A DNA stretch of 64,000 nucleotides from Xanthomonas cassavae CFBP 4642 (GTDB lineage: Bacteria > Pseudomonadota > Gammaproteobacteria > Xanthomonadales > Xanthomonadaceae), in the NCBI RefSeq assembly GCF_000454545.1, contig NZ_CM002139.1, positions 5,067,634 to 5,131,633 on the forward strand. The letters run 5' to 3'. Numbering within the stretch: the first letter of the stretch is position 1; every line of letters starts with the position of its first letter. Under the pieces are notes generated by a model. That model did not search any database, had not been told where the DNA came from, and saw only the letters and a list, made by a program, of their open reading frames with translations. Positions 63,008 through 64,000 of the stretch are shown piece by piece. A program made the position numbers and the translations under genes.

Positions 63008-64000
63008 TTGAAGCCCTCCATGCCTTCTCATTGTCTTCGTTGTGCTTCATCAGCACTGTTGTTGGCCGCAGCTGTGTTTACCAACCAGGCCTGCGCCCAA
63101 GCAGTCGGCACCCGGGATGGTTTCGCCGTCGGCGTCACAGGTGGCGGTAATGCCCCCGCTGTCAGACCCACCTCTCTATTGGAGCTGCAGCAAGCGCTCT
63201 GCAGCAGCTTCGCAGGCAACCAGTGCACCGACACCACCCCGCGCGTGATCGTGCTGGACAGAACCTTCGACTTCACCGGCTCACAGATCAACGATGGGTC
63301 TCCCACCACGACCACGACCGGGTGCGTGGCCACCACGTGCAGCACCGGCACCAGCCAGCTGGGCTTGAATATCTCCAACTATTGCGCAGGCCGCACGGCT
63401 TTGCGGGTCAGTTTCGATAATGCCGGACGCACGCCCCTGCAGATCGGCTCCAACAAGACCCTGATCGATTTGGGCAGCGATGGCGCCATCACGGGACGCG
63501 GGTTACGCGTGGGCGGCGGCAACAGCAACGTCATCATCCAGAACATCACGATTTCCGATATCAATCCAAGCGTGGTCTGGGGCGGCGATGCGCTCGCAAT
63601 CGACGACGCGGACGGGGTCTGGGTGGACCGCCCGAATCGGCCGACAAATGGTGGTGACCGGCTTCGGCAGCGCCTCGCACGTGACCCTGTCCAATAACGA
63701 ATTCGATGGACGCACCAGCACCTCCTCCACTTGCGACAATCGGCATTACTGGTTATGGCTGTTCCTGGGCGCGCACGACACCATCACCGTCGCACGCAAT
63801 TATGTGCATCACACCTCCGGTCGTGGACCGCATGCCGGCGGCCTGAATAACGCGTCGGTGCTGGCGCATATGGTCAACAATTATTTCGAAGACCTTTCCA
63901 AGGAAGGCGCCGCGATGCCGTTGACCTCAACGGCGCTGCTGCTGGAAGGCAATTACTTCAACAAGGTGAGCCTGCCGGTCTATCTCTATCCGCACAGCCC
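63008..64000 (+). pseudogene. PL1 pectate/pectin lyase, frameshifted and cut by window end
   Basis: Starting at TTG 63008 (GCGAGG seven bases upstream) or ATG 63020, a signal peptide (CLRCASSALLLAAAVFTNQA) precedes a PL1 beta-helix. FAVGVTGGGNAPAVRPTSLL, then TLIDLGSDGAITGRGLRVGG, VIIQNITISDINPSVVWGGD and ALAIDDADGVWVD are typical. At 63628-63634 the frame breaks. RIGRQMVVTGFGSASHVTLS, NNEFDGRTSTSSTCDNRHYW and HHTSGRGPHAGGLNNASVLA continue in another frame to the end of the window. A two-base loss is the simplest cause. It would cleave plant pectin. The C-terminus lies outside. Confidence 0.85.

Overview
The window is a high-GC gammaproteobacterial chromosome segment that reads as Xanthomonas. 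The grounds are gene content and style: a PhoPQ pair followed by a short PepSY protein, the katB-ankyrin pair, very long TonB-dependent receptors, a halogenase/SapC/receptor locus, a GH39 xylosidase, a PL1 pectin or pectate lyase and an S9 dipeptidyl peptidase, with frequent GTG/TTG starts and Xanthomonas-type intergenic repeats. I cannot fix the species. No insertion sequence, CRISPR array or rRNA operon is visible.

Layout. 1-1650 is the end of an integrated element: three tightly packed small genes face an integrase broken by two frameshifts, next to a tRNA-Thr(TGT) that is the likely attachment site. 1760-12400 is core: SPOR protein, coaX, birA, mtfA, a DUF1501/DUF1800 pair, phoPQ and dusA. 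12500-16300 holds a broken NIPSNAP gene, a small membrane protein, and periplasmic catalase with its ankyrin partner. 16400-21200 has dinG, two small membrane proteins, aroE and a beta-propeller protein. 21600-28700 has a PepSY-flavodoxin-reductase fusion under a Fur-like box, a frameshifted secreted nuclease, a LysR remnant, hemB and small secreted or lipid-anchored proteins. 28700-36000 has a DUF885 peptidase, DPP IV, a hipBA toxin-antitoxin module with two large operator palindromes, and a glutathione transferase.

36400-44000 is the most interesting block: TonB-dependent receptor, SapC-like protein, HxD cupin/JmjC-like protein, flavin-dependent halogenase and a lipoprotein-like TonB protein, all on one strand. 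44500-48900 has a NatAB-type ABC exporter, an S33 lipoprotein hydrolase, and a two-gene regulator/membrane-protein module with paired operators. 49400-52800 has xynB and a divergent dmeR/dmeF metal-efflux pair with two operators between them. 52800-58000 is an uptake operon (DUF3088 protein, TonB receptor, frameshifted PepSY protein) divergent from an FtrA-type regulator. 58000-64000 has a ferredoxin-NADP reductase, the yadGH ABC exporter, a PanE-like reductase, a 119-bp tandem repeat array, a small membrane protein and a frameshifted pectin/pectate lyase that runs off the end.

Five genes carry frameshifts (integrase, NIPSNAP, nuclease, PepSY protein, pectin/pectate lyase) and one is a 3' remnant (LysR). 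Only one break lies in a long homopolymer, so most look like real gene decay. Several transcription units have clear inverted-repeat operators that fit autoregulation by the adjacent regulator.
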